Shown here piece by piece: positions 8,147-17,177 of a stretch of 64,000 bases of DNA. The stretch is from Streptomyces morookaense (lineage in GTDB: Bacteria > Actinomycetota > Actinomycetes > Streptomycetales > Streptomycetaceae). The stretch covers positions 1-64,000 of the forward strand of contig NZ_JABBXF010000044.1 of the NCBI RefSeq assembly GCF_013030945.1, read 5' to 3'. Made by a program: the position numbers and the translations under genes. Below the pieces are notes generated by a model. It made no database searches and was not told where the DNA came from. It saw only the letters and a list, made by a program, of their open reading frames with translations. Within the stretch, counting starts at the first letter, position 1, and each line of letters starts with the position of its first letter.

Positions 8147-9868
8147 ATGACGTCCACGGTGCCCACCGCCGCCCACGACGAGCACGAGTCCGGCCGGCCC
8201 GTCGAGCCGCCGATCACCATGTTCGGCCCGGACTTCCCCTTCGCCTACGACGACTTCCTCGCCCACCCGGCGGGCCTCGGCCAGATACCGGCGACCGAGC
8301 ACGGCACCGAGGTCGCCGTGATCGGCGGCGGGCTGTCCGGGATCGTGGCCGCGTACGAGCTGATGAAGATGGGGCTCAAGCCCGTCGTCTACGAGGCGGA
8401 CCAGATCGGCGGACGGCTGCGCACCGTCGGCTTCGAGGGCTGCGACGGCGACCTGACCGCCGAGATGGGCGCGATGCGCTTCCCGCCCTCCTCCACCGCC
8501 TTCCAGCACTACATCGACCTGGTGGGCCTGGAGACCAAGCCGTTCCCCAACCCCCTTGCCCCCGCGACCCCTTCCACCGTCGTGGACCTCAAGGGCGAGT
8601 CGCACTATGCGGAGTCGATCGACGACCTGCCGCAGGTCTACCGCGACGTGGCCGACGCGTGGAACGCCTGCCTGGAGGAGGGCGCGGACTTCTCCGACAT
8701 GAACCGCGCCATGCGCGAGCGCGACGTGCCGCGCATCCGCGAGATATGGGCGAAGCTGGTGGAGAAGCTCGACAACCAGACCTTCTACGGCTTCCTCTGC
8801 GACTCCGCGGCCTTCAAGTCCTTCCGGCACCGCGAGATCTTCGGCCAGGTCGGCTTCGGCACCGGCGGCTGGGACACCGACTTCCCCAACTCCATCCTGG
8901 AGATCCTGCGCGTCGTCTACACCGAGGCGGACGACCACCACCGCGGCATCGTCGGCGGCAGCCAGCAGCTTCCGCTGCGGCTGTGGGAGCGCGAGCCCGA
9001 GAAGATCGTCCACTGGCCGCTGGGCACTTCGCTGTCCTCGCTGCACGGCGGCGCGCACCGCCCGGCCGTGACCCGGCTGCACCGCACGTCGGGCAACCGC
9101 ATCACGGTGACCGACGCGGACGGCGACATCCGCTCCTACCGGGCGGCGATCTTCACGGCGCAGTCCTGGATGCTGCTGTCCAAGATCCAGTGCGACGACG
9201 AGCTGTTCCCCATCGACCACTGGACGGCGATGGAGCGGACGCACTACATGGAGTCGTCCAAGCTGTTCGTGCCGGTCGACCGGCCGTTCTGGCTGGACAA
9301 GGCCGTCGACGACAGGGGGAATCCGACGGGCCGGGACGTCATGTCGATGACGCTCACCGACCGGATGACCCGCGGCACTTACCTCCTGGACGACGGGCCG
9401 GACAAGCCCGCCGTCATCTGCCTCTCCTACACCTGGTGCGACGACAGCCTCAAGTGGCTTCCGCTGTCCGCGGGTGAGCGCATGGAGGTCATGCTCAAGT
9501 CGCTCGGCGAGATCTACCCCAAGGTCGACATCCGGAAGCACATCATCGGCAATCCGGTGACGGTCTCCTGGGAGAACGAGCCGTACTTCATGGGCGCGTT
9601 CAAGGCGAACCTGCCCGGCCACTACCGCTACCAGCGGCGGCTGTTCACCCACTTCATGCAGGACCGGCTGCCCGAGGACAAGCGGGGCATCTTCCTCGCG
9701 GGCGACGACATCTCCTGGACGGCCGGCTGGGCCGAGGGTGCCGTGCAGACCGCGCTCAACGCCGTGTGGGGCGTGATGCACCAGTTCGGCGGCGGGACGG
9801 ATGCGACGAACCCCGGCCCCGGCGACGTCTACGACGAGATCGCCCCGGTCGAGCTGCCGGAGGACTGA
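8147..9868 (+). CDS. Flavin monoamine oxidase / tryptophan 2-monooxygenase-like
   Basis: This 573-residue FAD enzyme has a dinucleotide-binding motif near residue 60 (VIGGGLSGIVAAYELMKMG) followed by the amine-oxidase GGRLRT signature. A C-terminal FAD contact reads FLAGDDISWTAGWAEGAVQT. Length and order match flavin amine oxidases of the IaaM / L-amino-acid oxidase group. These turn an amino acid into an amide or keto acid. It follows AGGAGAG. With the upstream nitrilase-type hydrolase it could form an indole-acetamide style route, which is inference. It converges on the DUF5995 gene. Confidence 0.85.
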   Translation: MTSTVPTAAHDEHESGRPVEPPITMFGPDFPFAYDDFLAHPAGLGQIPATEHGTEVAVIGGGLSGIVAAYELMKMGLKPVVYEADQIGGRLRTVGFEGCDGDLTAEMGAMRFPPSSTAFQHYIDLVGLETKPFPNPLAPATPSTVVDLKGESHYAESIDDLPQVYRDVADAWNACLEEGADFSDMNRAMRERDVPRIREIWAKLVEKLDNQTFYGFLCDSAAFKSFRHREIFGQVGFGTGGWDTDFPNSILEILRVVYTEADDHHRGIVGGSQQLPLRLWEREPEKIVHWPLGTSLSSLHGGAHRPAVTRLHRTSGNRITVTDADGDIRSYRAAIFTAQSWMLLSKIQCDDELFPIDHWTAMERTHYMESSKLFVPVDRPFWLDKAVDDRGNPTGRDVMSMTLTDRMTRGTYLLDDGPDKPAVICLSYTWCDDSLKWLPLSAGERMEVMLKSLGEIYPKVDIRKHIIGNPVTVSWENEPYFMGAFKANLPGHYRYQRRLFTHFMQDRLPEDKRGIFLAGDDISWTAGWAEGAVQTALNAVWGVMHQFGGGTDATNPGPGDVYDEIAPVELPED

Positions 9869-9903
9869 CGCGGGGAGCGGCGTGGGGGTCGGCGCGGGGC
9901 GCT

Positions 9904-10584
9904 TCAGCCCAGCGGAGTGAGCAGACACCGGCTCACCATCCCCACGCTCGCGTCGATACGTTCCGTGAACTCCTCGGCCAGATCGGGGAGTTCGCGCAGG
10001 GCCCACAGGGCCCGGAAGGCGGACCAGGCGGCGCCGCGGGCCGCCTCCAGGGTCCACGACCCCAGCAGGTGCATCAGCGGATCGGCGACGTCCAGCAGGT
10101 CCGGGCCCGGCGACAGGTCCTCCCGGATCCGCTCCTCCAGCGTGATCAGCAGCCGGCCGACGCGCTGGAAGTCGCCTTCGAGCGCGCAGGGTTCGGCGTC
10201 CAGCGCGCGGCAGGTGTCGACCAGGGCCAGGGCGAGGTCGTGCCCGATGTGGGCGTTGATGCCCGCCAGGGCGAACTGCAGGGGCCGTACCGCGGGGTGG
10301 CCGCGCATCTGGATCAGCGGGCGCCAGCAGGCGGGCGGGCGCCGGCCCGCCTCGGGGTGCACCGCGTCGAGGTAGCGGTCCGCGAAGAGCACGTCGAGCT
10401 CGGCGGCCGCCGCCCGGTCCGGGAAGGCGCCGGAATCCAGCCGGTGCACGACCTCCTCGGTGACCGTCAGGTACACCCCGTTGAAGACGGCCACGCCGTC
10501 CGTCGGCGGCAGCGCGGCCGCCAGTTCCCGCATGTCGTCCAGGACACCGTCGAGTCCGGTGACCGTCCCCCGCGTCATCGTCAT
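9904..10584 (-). CDS. DUF5995 family protein
   Basis: This 226-residue protein starts MTMTRGTVTGLDGVLDDMRE and has the conserved centre FADRYLDAVHPEAG followed by FALAGINAHIGHDLALALVDT, typical of DUF5995. It is all-helical and apparently soluble. The conserved His/Asp residues suggest a metal or cofactor site, but the function is unknown. No good ribosome site precedes the first ATG; a second ATG two codons later is possible. Confidence 0.8.
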   Translation of the reverse strand: MTMTRGTVTGLDGVLDDMRELAAALPPTDGVAVFNGVYLTVTEEVVHRLDSGAFPDRAAAAELDVLFADRYLDAVHPEAGRRPPACWRPLIQMRGHPAVRPLQFALAGINAHIGHDLALALVDTCRALDAEPCALEGDFQRVGRLLITLEERIREDLSPGPDLLDVADPLMHLLGSWTLEAARGAAWSAFRALWALRELPDLAEEFTERIDASVGMVSRCLLTPLG

Positions 10585-10674
10585 ATACGTAGAGTGACAG
10601 ACGAATGCGGAGAGTAGGCGAACCTGCCGGACAGTTAAGCCGAACGGGTGAACGAACGGCGGGCCTCCGGCGCT

Positions 10675-12075
10675 CTACGACTCCTCTGTCCCGGCGGCGT
10701 CCGCCTCGGCGTCGTACGCGCTCGTGCCCTCGTCCAGCAGCGGTTCCTGCTGCTTGAGGTGGGCGGGAGCCAGGGCACGCAGCGCGTGGTAGCCGCTGAT
10801 GACCACGATCGTCCCCAGCGCGATGCCGCTCAGCTCGAAGTTCTTGGTGATCTTGAGGCTGACGCCGCCGATGCCGATGATGATGCCCGCCGCGAGCGGC
10901 ACCAGGTTCAGGGGGTTGCGCAGGTCGACCTTGTTGTGGACCCAGATCTGCGCGCCGAGCAGGCCGATCATGCCGTAGAGGATGACCGTGATGCCGCCGA
11001 GCACCCCGCCCGGGATCGCCGCCACGACCGCGCCGAACTTGGGGCAGACGCCGAAGAGAAGGGCGAAGCACGCCGCGGCCCAGTAGGCGGCGGTGGAGTA
11101 GACGCGGGTCGCGGCCATGACGCCGATGTTCTCGGAGTAGGTGGTGTTGGCCGGACCGCCGACCGCCGTGGAGAGCACGGTGGCCACGCCGTCCGCCGAG
11201 ATCGCCGTGCCCAGCTCGTCGTCCAGCGGGTCGCCGGTCATCTCGCCGACCGCCTTGACATGGCCGGCGTTCTCCGCGATCAGCGCGATGACCACCGGCA
11301 GCGCCACGAGCGCCGCCGACCAGCCGAAGCTCGGCCCGTGCAGCGACGGCAGTCCGATCCAGTCGGCCTTGGCGACGCCCGAGAGGTCCAGCCGCCAGTG
11401 GTCGACGGCCTCCGTGCCGCCGTGCACCGAGTGGATCTTGCCGAAGACCCGGTCGGAGAGCCAGGAGACCGCATAGCCGAAGAGCAGTCCGAGGAAGATC
11501 GCCACGCGGGACCAGAAGCCGCGCAGACATACCACCGCGAGCCCGGTGAAGAGCATGGTCAGCAGCGCCGTCCACTGGTCCTGCGGCCAGTAGGTGGTGG
11601 CCGTCACCGGCGCCAGGTTGAAGCCGATCAGCATGACGACGGCGCCGGTGACCACCGGCGGCATCGTCGCGTGGATGACCCGCGCCCCGAACTTCCGCAC
11701 CGCCAGGCCCGCGAGGAAGAGCACGGCGCCGACGACGAGGATGGCTCCGGTGACCGCGGCGCTGCCGCCGCCCTGTGCCCGGATGATCGCGGCGACGCCG
11801 ACGAAGGAGAGGCTGCAGCCGAGGTAGCTGGGCACCCGGCCGCGCGTCGCCAGCAGGAAGAGCATGGTCGCGACGCCGGACATCATGATCGCCAGGTTCG
11901 GGTCCAGGCCCATGAGCACCGGAGCCACGAACGATGCGCCGAACATGGCCACGACGTGCTGGGCGCCCAGTCCCGCGGTCCTGGGCCAGGAAAGACGCTC
12001 GTCCGGTCTGACGACGGCGCCGGGGGCGGGGGTGCGGCCGTCGCCGTGCAGGGTCCAGCGGAGGCCGAGGCCCAT
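10675..12075 (-). CDS. Uracil-xanthine permease (NCS2 family)
   Basis: This 466-residue membrane protein has about 14 hydrophobic segments. NCS2 hallmarks include QHVVAMFGASFVAPVLMG near the N-terminus and the helix 8 region VALIAENAGHVKAVGEMTG with the conserved Glu. The helix 10 region reads GGPANTTYSENIGVMAATRV, another signature. It is predicted to import uracil or a related nucleobase by proton symport. It is transcribed divergently from the secreted repeat protein. Confidence 0.92.
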   Translation of the reverse strand: MGLGLRWTLHGDGRTPAPGAVVRPDERLSWPRTAGLGAQHVVAMFGASFVAPVLMGLDPNLAIMMSGVATMLFLLATRGRVPSYLGCSLSFVGVAAIIRAQGGGSAAVTGAILVVGAVLFLAGLAVRKFGARVIHATMPPVVTGAVVMLIGFNLAPVTATTYWPQDQWTALLTMLFTGLAVVCLRGFWSRVAIFLGLLFGYAVSWLSDRVFGKIHSVHGGTEAVDHWRLDLSGVAKADWIGLPSLHGPSFGWSAALVALPVVIALIAENAGHVKAVGEMTGDPLDDELGTAISADGVATVLSTAVGGPANTTYSENIGVMAATRVYSTAAYWAAACFALLFGVCPKFGAVVAAIPGGVLGGITVILYGMIGLLGAQIWVHNKVDLRNPLNLVPLAAGIIIGIGGVSLKITKNFELSGIALGTIVVISGYHALRALAPAHLKQQEPLLDEGTSAYDAEADAAGTEES

Positions 12076-12300
12076 GGTGTGCTCCTGGGGGTTTCCGTGC
12101 GGGGGTCCCGGTCATGTTAGGCGGGCGGCGGAGGGCGGATTCCCCGGCCCGGTTCCCCTCGGGCCGCCGTGCGGCCCGGCGTTGCTGCGATCGGCGCAAT
12201 TCTCACCCCTTAGGGCTGTATGCCCATGACCGACGGCTGGGGGCCGACGGATGCGAGGTATGGGTGGGTTGTCCGATTTCCTGCAATCCAGGAGAGATAC

Positions 12301-13002
12301 ATGCGTAAGTTCGTCGGCCGCACCGCGGCTGCCGCGATCCTCGCCGCGGGCGTTGTCGTTCCGGTCGCCGGGGTGGCCCAGGCCGCGCCGGCGGCGCCCC
12401 ACCACCACGCGTGGGACCACGACCACGACGGCGATCGTGACAGGGGTCGCGAAGGCGACCGTGACAGAGGTCGCGAAGGCGACCGCGACAGGGGCCGTGA
12501 CCACGGCCGTGAGCATGGCCGCGACCGTGACTGCGACCGTGGCTGGGACCGCGGTTGGGAGCGCGGCCGTGACTGCGACCGCGGCTGGGAGCGCGGTGGC
12601 TGGGAGCGCGGTGGCTGGGACCGCGGCCGTGACTGCGACCGCGGCTGGGACCGCGGCGGTTGGGGCGGCGGCTGGGGCGACCACGGCTGGATCGTAGGCC
12701 TGCTCCGGCACCACCACCACAACTTCTGGGGCAACGGCTGGGGTTGGGGCGGCGGCTGGGGCTGGGGTGGCGGCGGTCACGAGCGTGGCCGTGACTGCGA
12801 CCGTGGCTGGGACCGCGGTTGGGAGCGCGGTGGCTGGGAGCGTGGCGGTCGTGACTGCGACCGTGGCGAGCGCGGCTGGGACCGTGGCGACCGCGGCCGT
12901 GACTGCGACCGCGGCGAGCGCGGCGAGCGTGGCCGTGACCGCGACTGCGACCGCGAGGGCGGCCGCCACCGGGGACACAACCGGATCGGCATCCTGATCT
13001 GA
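12301..13002 (+). CDS. Secreted Asp/Arg/Gly/Trp-rich repeat protein
   Basis: This 233-residue protein starts MRKFVGRTAAAAILAAG behind AGGAG and has a Sec signal peptide ending near AQAAPAAP. The mature part is low complexity. A segment of GDRDRGRE units is followed by DCDRGWDRGWERGG units, an HHHH and glycine/tryptophan-rich middle, and then the Cys-containing units again. Charged Arg/Asp pairs alternate with Trp and isolated Cys. It is probably an extracellular or wall-associated structural protein. No catalytic domain is visible. I see no lipobox or LPXTG motif. Confidence 0.75.
   Translation: MRKFVGRTAAAAILAAGVVVPVAGVAQAAPAAPHHHAWDHDHDGDRDRGREGDRDRGREGDRDRGRDHGREHGRDRDCDRGWDRGWERGRDCDRGWERGGWERGGWDRGRDCDRGWDRGGWGGGWGDHGWIVGLLRHHHHNFWGNGWGWGGGWGWGGGGHERGRDCDRGWDRGWERGGWERGGRDCDRGERGWDRGDRGRDCDRGERGERGRDRDCDREGGRHRGHNRIGILI
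12420..12960 (+). repeat. Intragenic degenerate repeats (GACCGTGGCTGGGAGCG-type)
   Basis: Short degenerate units such as CGTGACTGCGACCG and CTGGGAGCGCGGTGG recur throughout the secreted-protein gene. The unit length stays a multiple of three and codes for DCDRG and WERGG. Repeat expansion by slippage is the likely origin. It is not a CRISPR array because there are no unique spacers. Confidence 0.8.
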
Positions 13003-13014
13003 CGTTCGCACGCC

Positions 13015-14232
13015 TCACGGTCCCCCACCACGGGCCGTGGACCGGGTCCTTCGGGCCCGCTCCACGGCCCGCGGCGCGTCCCCGGCCGGACGCAGCGCGC
13101 CCGCCGCGAGCAGCAGGCCCGCCGCCAGCAGGGTCACCAGGCCGAAGGACACCGACAGGGACGTCGCCGCGGCGAGCTGCCCGACGGCGGCCGGTGCCAC
13201 CAGGCCCGAGGTGTAGACGATCGTCGCGACCCCCGCGATGGCGCGGGCGGGCTGCGGACCGCTGCGCCCCGCCGCCGCGAAGACCAGCGGGACGACCACC
13301 GCAACTCCCAGGCCGATCAACGCGAATCCGGCCATCGCCGGCACCGGGCCGCGCGCCGTGACCACCAGCGCGCCGCCGGCGGCCGCCACCGCACCGCCCG
13401 CCCGGACCGCCGCCACCGGGCCGAACCGCCGCACCACCGTGTCGCCCGCGAGCCGGGCCGCCGCCATCGTGCAGGTGAACGCCGTCGTACAGGCCGCCGC
13501 GAGACCCGGATCGGCGCCCAGCTCCCGGCGGAGGTACACCGCCGACCAGTCCAGGCCCGCCCCCTCGGCGAACACCGCGCAGAAGCCCACCGCCCCGATG
13601 GCCAGCGCGGAACGCGGCGGCAGGGCGAAACGCGGCGGCGGATCCTGTGCCGCGTCCGTCCCCCCGCGCACATCCGGGACCCACCGGCAGACGGCGGGCC
13701 CCAGCAGGGCGAGACCCGCGGCGGTCAGGCCGAGATGGACGCGGGCGTCGGTCCCGTGGTGCGCGGCCAGCGTGCCCAGCGCCGAACCCGCGAGCGTCCC
13801 CGTGCTCCACATCCCGTGCAGCCCCGACATGATCGAGCGGCCCAGCCGGTCCTCGACCTCCACCCCGAGCGCATTCATGACGACGTCCACCATTCCGGCC
13901 GCCGCCCCGTACCCGGCCAGCGCGGCGCACAGGACCACCGGGCCGGGGGAGAGCGCGGGCAGCGCGAAGGCGGCGCACAGCAGGACGAGCAGCCCGCGCA
14001 GCGCCGCCCGGCTGCCGAACCGGTGGCCGAGCCGCGCCGCCAGGGGCATGGCGCACGAGGCGCCGAGCGCGGGGAAGACAAGGGCGAGACCGAGCCGCCC
14101 CGGCCCGAGTCCGAGGTGGTCCTGGATCCACGGGAGCCGGGTGGCGAGGCTTCCGGACAGGGCGCCGTGCAGGGCGAAGACCGCGGCGAGGGCCCGCCGC
14201 GCCGGTGATAACGGGCAGTCGTACCGTCTCAT
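13015..14232 (-). CDS. MFS transporter
   Basis: This 405-residue integral membrane protein has about 12 hydrophobic helices, including ALAAVFALHGALSGSLATRL at the N-terminus. The order resembles the YbjJ/fucose-permease-like branch of the major facilitator superfamily. The substrate cannot be read. I chose the internal ATG giving MRRYDCPLSPARRALA because the upstream extension is proline/arginine-rich and not membrane-like. The gene converges on the repeat-protein gene with only 12 bases between them. Confidence 0.82.
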   Translation of the reverse strand: MRRYDCPLSPARRALAAVFALHGALSGSLATRLPWIQDHLGLGPGRLGLALVFPALGASCAMPLAARLGHRFGSRAALRGLLVLLCAAFALPALSPGPVVLCAALAGYGAAAGMVDVVMNALGVEVEDRLGRSIMSGLHGMWSTGTLAGSALGTLAAHHGTDARVHLGLTAAGLALLGPAVCRWVPDVRGGTDAAQDPPPRFALPPRSALAIGAVGFCAVFAEGAGLDWSAVYLRRELGADPGLAAACTTAFTCTMAAARLAGDTVVRRFGPVAAVRAGGAVAAAGGALVVTARGPVPAMAGFALIGLGVAVVVPLVFAAAGRSGPQPARAIAGVATIVYTSGLVAPAAVGQLAAATSLSVSFGLVTLLAAGLLLAAGALRPAGDAPRAVERARRTRSTARGGGP

Positions 14233-14457
14233 CCGGCCCAGTGCAGCAGCAGCACCCCGGGTCCGGCCAGAGGGCCGCGGGCGGGGGAGTGCACCGCCCC
14301 ACGTGACCGGTGTCTCACCCAGAACCACTCCCTCCATGTCAAGACCCCGTGGACACCGTGGCGTCGCGCGGCGTACGCTCGGAGGCGCCGGATCTGCTGA
14401 TTTCTGGGAAACCGCAGGTCAGGCACTATGCAACAGCAAACGACAATCGTTTACGCA

Positions 14458-14584
14458 GCGCACTCCGGGGTCGGTGAAAGTCCGAACCGGCGGTTACAGT
14501 CCGCGACCCGTCCGCAGCCAGCGGCCGGTTGACCAGGTGAAATTCCTGGACCGACGGTTAAAGTCCGGATGGGAGGCAGTGCGC
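14458..14584 (+). ncRNA. FMN riboswitch (RFN element)
   Basis: The conserved core is present in order: GGGTCGGTGAAAGTCCGAAC, CGGCGGTTACAGTCCGCGA, GGTGAAATTCCTGGACCGAC and GGTTAAAGTCCGGATGGGAG. P1 is closed by GCGCACT at the start and AGTGCGC at the end. FMN binding should reduce expression of the downstream riboflavin operon. Confidence 0.97.
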
Positions 14585-14701
14585 GGCGGGTACGCATCGG
14601 CACATCGTCGCGGCCGGCGCGGGCGGTCCGTCCCTCGTGGGCGTCGGCAACCCCCGCAGTCCGTCCCGGATGTGGTTTCCCGGTGCAGTGCACCCGCTTC
14701 T

Positions 14702-14719
14702 CGTCGTCCCCCGACGACG
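14702..14719 (+). promoter_or_regulatory. Hairpin in the ribD leader (possible expression platform)
   Basis: A 7-bp stem CGTCGTC/GACGACG with a CCCC loop lies between the FMN aptamer and the ribD ribosome site. No U-tract follows, so control of translation initiation is more likely than termination. The alternative pairing with the aptamer was not resolved by eye. Confidence 0.4.
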
Positions 14720-14758
14720 GCCCCGGAGTCCGTGCCCCGAAGAGGCAGGAGGACCCCG

Positions 14759-15898
14759 GTGGCCACCGCTACCGAAGCAGACGCGATGCGCCGCGCCATG
14801 GTGCTCGCCGCCCGCGGCCTCGGTTCGACCAGCCCCAACCCCGTCGTCGGCTGCGTGATCCTCGACCCGGACGGCCGCACCCTCGGCGAGGGCTGGCACC
14901 GTCGGGCCGGCGGGCCGCACGCCGAGGTCGAGGCCCTGCGCGCCGCCGCCGGAGCGGGCCACGACGTGCGCGGCGGCACCGCCGTCGTCACCCTCGAACC
15001 CTGCAACCACACCGGTCGCACCGGCCCCTGCGCCCAGGCGCTGATCGACGCCGGGATCGCCCGCGTCGTCTACGCCGTCGCCGACCCCAACCCCGTCGCC
15101 ACCGGCGGCGCCGCCACCCTCGCCGCAGCGGGCGTGGACACCGAGGGCGGCCTGCTGGCCGACGAGGCCGCGGCGGGCAACGCCGCCTGGCTCACCTCGG
15201 TGCTGCACCACCGACCCTTCGTGACCTGGAAGTACGCCGCCACCCTCGACGGCCGCAGCGCCGCCGCCGACGGGACCAGCCGCTGGATCACCTCCGCCGC
15301 GTCCCGTGCGGACGTGCACCGGCTGCGCGCCGAGGCCGACGCCGTCGTGGTCGGTTCGGGCACCCTGCACGCCGACGACCCGCATCTCGCCGTACGCGGA
15401 CGCCCGGACGCCACCCAGCCGCTGCGCGTCGTCGCCGACACCCGCGCCACCGTCAAACCCGGCGCCCGGGTCCTGGACGATGCGGCCCCCACCCTCGTCG
15501 CCGTCGCCGAGGACGCCGACACCCGGCACCTCGCCGGGACCGGAGGGTCCGGGAACGTCGATGTCGTCCGGCTGCCCCGCGCCGCGAACGGGCCCGGCCT
15601 CGACGTCACCGCCCTGCTCGCCGCCCTGCGCGAACGCGGCGTCTGCTCCGTCCTGTTGGAGGGCGGACCCACGCTCGCCGGGTCCTTCCTGGCGGCCGGT
15701 GCCGTCGACCGCGTCGTCGGCTACCTCGCCCCCGCCCTCCTCGGGGCCGGCCCCACCGCCCTCGGCGACGCCGGAATCGGCACCATCGCCCAGGCGTTGC
15801 GCCTCGACGTGACCGACGTCGCCCGGCTCGGCCCCGACCTGCGCATCACCGCCACACCCACCGCCCCCGCCACCGTCCCCGCCACCGAGGAGAGTTGA
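14759..15898 (+). CDS. ribD: Bifunctional riboflavin deaminase/reductase RibD
   Basis: This 379-residue enzyme performs the second and third steps of riboflavin synthesis: deamination of the pyrimidinone and NADPH reduction of the ribosyl chain. The N-terminal deaminase has HAEVEAL and PCNHTGRTGPC (zinc site). The C-terminal reductase has TLDGRSAAADGTSRWIT and VLLEGGPTLAGSFL. GTG is preceded by AGGAGG at six bases. It is the first gene of the operon under the FMN riboswitch and is followed two bases later by ribE. Confidence 0.95.
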   Translation: MATATEADAMRRAMVLAARGLGSTSPNPVVGCVILDPDGRTLGEGWHRRAGGPHAEVEALRAAAGAGHDVRGGTAVVTLEPCNHTGRTGPCAQALIDAGIARVVYAVADPNPVATGGAATLAAAGVDTEGGLLADEAAAGNAAWLTSVLHHRPFVTWKYAATLDGRSAAADGTSRWITSAASRADVHRLRAEADAVVVGSGTLHADDPHLAVRGRPDATQPLRVVADTRATVKPGARVLDDAAPTLVAVAEDADTRHLAGTGGSGNVDVVRLPRAANGPGLDVTALLAALRERGVCSVLLEGGPTLAGSFLAAGAVDRVVGYLAPALLGAGPTALGDAGIGTIAQALRLDVTDVARLGPDLRITATPTAPATVPATEES

Positions 15899-15900
15899 GC

Positions 15901-16518
15901 GTGTTCACCGGAATCGTCGAAGAACTGGGTGAAGTCGTCGCCGTCGAACAGCTCGGCGACAGCTCCCGGTTCAAGCTGCGCGGCCCCATCGTCACCGAAG
16001 GCGCCAAGCACGGCGACTCGATCGCCGTCAACGGCGTCTGCCTCACCGTCGTCGAGCACGCCGACGGGGAGTTCACCGCGGACGTGATGGCCGAGACCCT
16101 CAATCGCTCCAGCCTCGGCGCCCTCGCGCCCGGCTCGCGCGTCAACCTCGAACGCCCCATGGCGCTCGGCGGACGCCTGGGCGGGCACCTCGTCCAGGGA
16201 CACGTCGACGGCACCGGCACCATCGTCGAGCGGACGCCCGGCGAGCACTGGGAGATCGTGAAGATCGCGCTGCCGGACGGACTCGGCCGCTACGTCGTGG
16301 AGAAAGGGTCCATCACCGTCGACGGCGTGAGCCTGACCGTCGTCGACGCTGCCGACGACCACTTCACCGTCAGCCTCATCCCCACCACGCTCGACCTGAC
16401 CACCCTCGGGATCAAGAAGCCCGGCGACCCGGTCAACCTGGAGGTCGACGTCCTCGCCAAATACGTCGAGCGGCTGCTCGGCCACTCGTCCCGCACCTCC
16501 GGGGAGCCTGTCGCATGA
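15901..16518 (+). CDS. ribE: Riboflavin synthase, alpha chain
   Basis: This 205-residue protein starts VFTGIVEELGEV from GTG, the hallmark of riboflavin synthase. Two homologous lumazine-binding barrels follow, with GDSIAVNGVCLTV in the first and KGSITVDGVSLTVV in the second. It dismutates two 6,7-dimethyl-8-ribityllumazine molecules to riboflavin. Its stop overlaps the start of the next gene (ATGA), which implies translational coupling. Confidence 0.95.
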   Translation: MFTGIVEELGEVVAVEQLGDSSRFKLRGPIVTEGAKHGDSIAVNGVCLTVVEHADGEFTADVMAETLNRSSLGALAPGSRVNLERPMALGGRLGGHLVQGHVDGTGTIVERTPGEHWEIVKIALPDGLGRYVVEKGSITVDGVSLTVVDAADDHFTVSLIPTTLDLTTLGIKKPGDPVNLEVDVLAKYVERLLGHSSRTSGEPVA

Positions 16519-17177
16519 GCGCCCTCACCTGGCTGAACGGCGAGGCCTTCACGGTCGCCGGGCAGCACGTCATCTGGTCGGACATGGTCGGCAACACCGT
16601 GGGCCTCATCGCCCTCGCGCTCGGCTGGCGCCGCAACATGTGGACCTGGCCGATCCAGTTGCTCTCCGGCGTCATCCTCGTCGCCGCATACGCCTCCGCC
16701 CACCTCAGCGGCGGCGTGGGCAAGCAACTCCTCGTCATCGGCGTGGCCGTATGGGGCTGGCGGCAGTGGGTGCGCGGCCGGCGCGACGCGCAGGACGGCT
16801 CGATAGCCGTGCGCTTCGGCACGTGGCGCGAACGCGGCCTGCTGCTCGCGGGCACCGCCGTCGGCACCCTCGCCGTGGGCGGGCTGTTCACGGCCGTGCC
16901 CCAACTGTCCTGGAACCCCTGGCCGGACGCCTACATTTTCGTCGGCACCCTGACCGCGATGGTCTGCCAGGCCCGCGGGCTGGTGGAGTTCTGGTTCGCC
17001 TGGCTGCTCGTCGACGTGGTCGGCGTGCCGCTCGCGTTCAGCAGCGGCCTGGCGTTCTCCGGTCTTGTCTATGTCGTCTACTTCGCCCTCGTCGTATGGG
17101 GCATGCGCGACTGGTGGCTGCGCTCGCGCCGGGCGAGCGTGCCGACGGCCGCTGTTGCGGAAGGAGTTGCAGCGTGA
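16515..17177 (+). CDS. ribM: PnuC-family transporter, probable riboflavin importer RibM
   Basis: This 220-residue membrane protein has about seven hydrophobic helices and the PnuC-type region VWGWRQWVRG. The PnuC family carries nicotinamide riboside or related vitamins. Members inside actinobacterial riboflavin operons (RibM of Streptomyces davaonensis and Corynebacterium) import riboflavin and roseoflavin. The position between ribE and ribBA under the FMN riboswitch, with 4-base overlaps on both sides, supports RibM over a nicotinamide carrier. Confidence 0.88.
   Translation: MSALTWLNGEAFTVAGQHVIWSDMVGNTVGLIALALGWRRNMWTWPIQLLSGVILVAAYASAHLSGGVGKQLLVIGVAVWGWRQWVRGRRDAQDGSIAVRFGTWRERGLLLAGTAVGTLAVGGLFTAVPQLSWNPWPDAYIFVGTLTAMVCQARGLVEFWFAWLLVDVVGVPLAFSSGLAFSGLVYVVYFALVVWGMRDWWLRSRRASVPTAAVAEGVAA

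Noticed and set aside
7880..12199. A minus-strand frame open for over 1400 codons
   Set aside because: It runs antisense across several well-supported genes, shows repeat-like Arg/Gly/Val composition and no domain. It is a by-product of third-position GC.
12420..12960. Possible CRISPR array
   Set aside because: Repeats are degenerate, multiples of three, without spacers, and lie in a signal-peptide protein gene; no cas genes are near.
12203..14302. A 699-codon minus-strand frame opposite the repeat protein
   Set aside because: Its sequence is Arg/Gly/Ser noise from the repeats and from the MFS gene in another frame.
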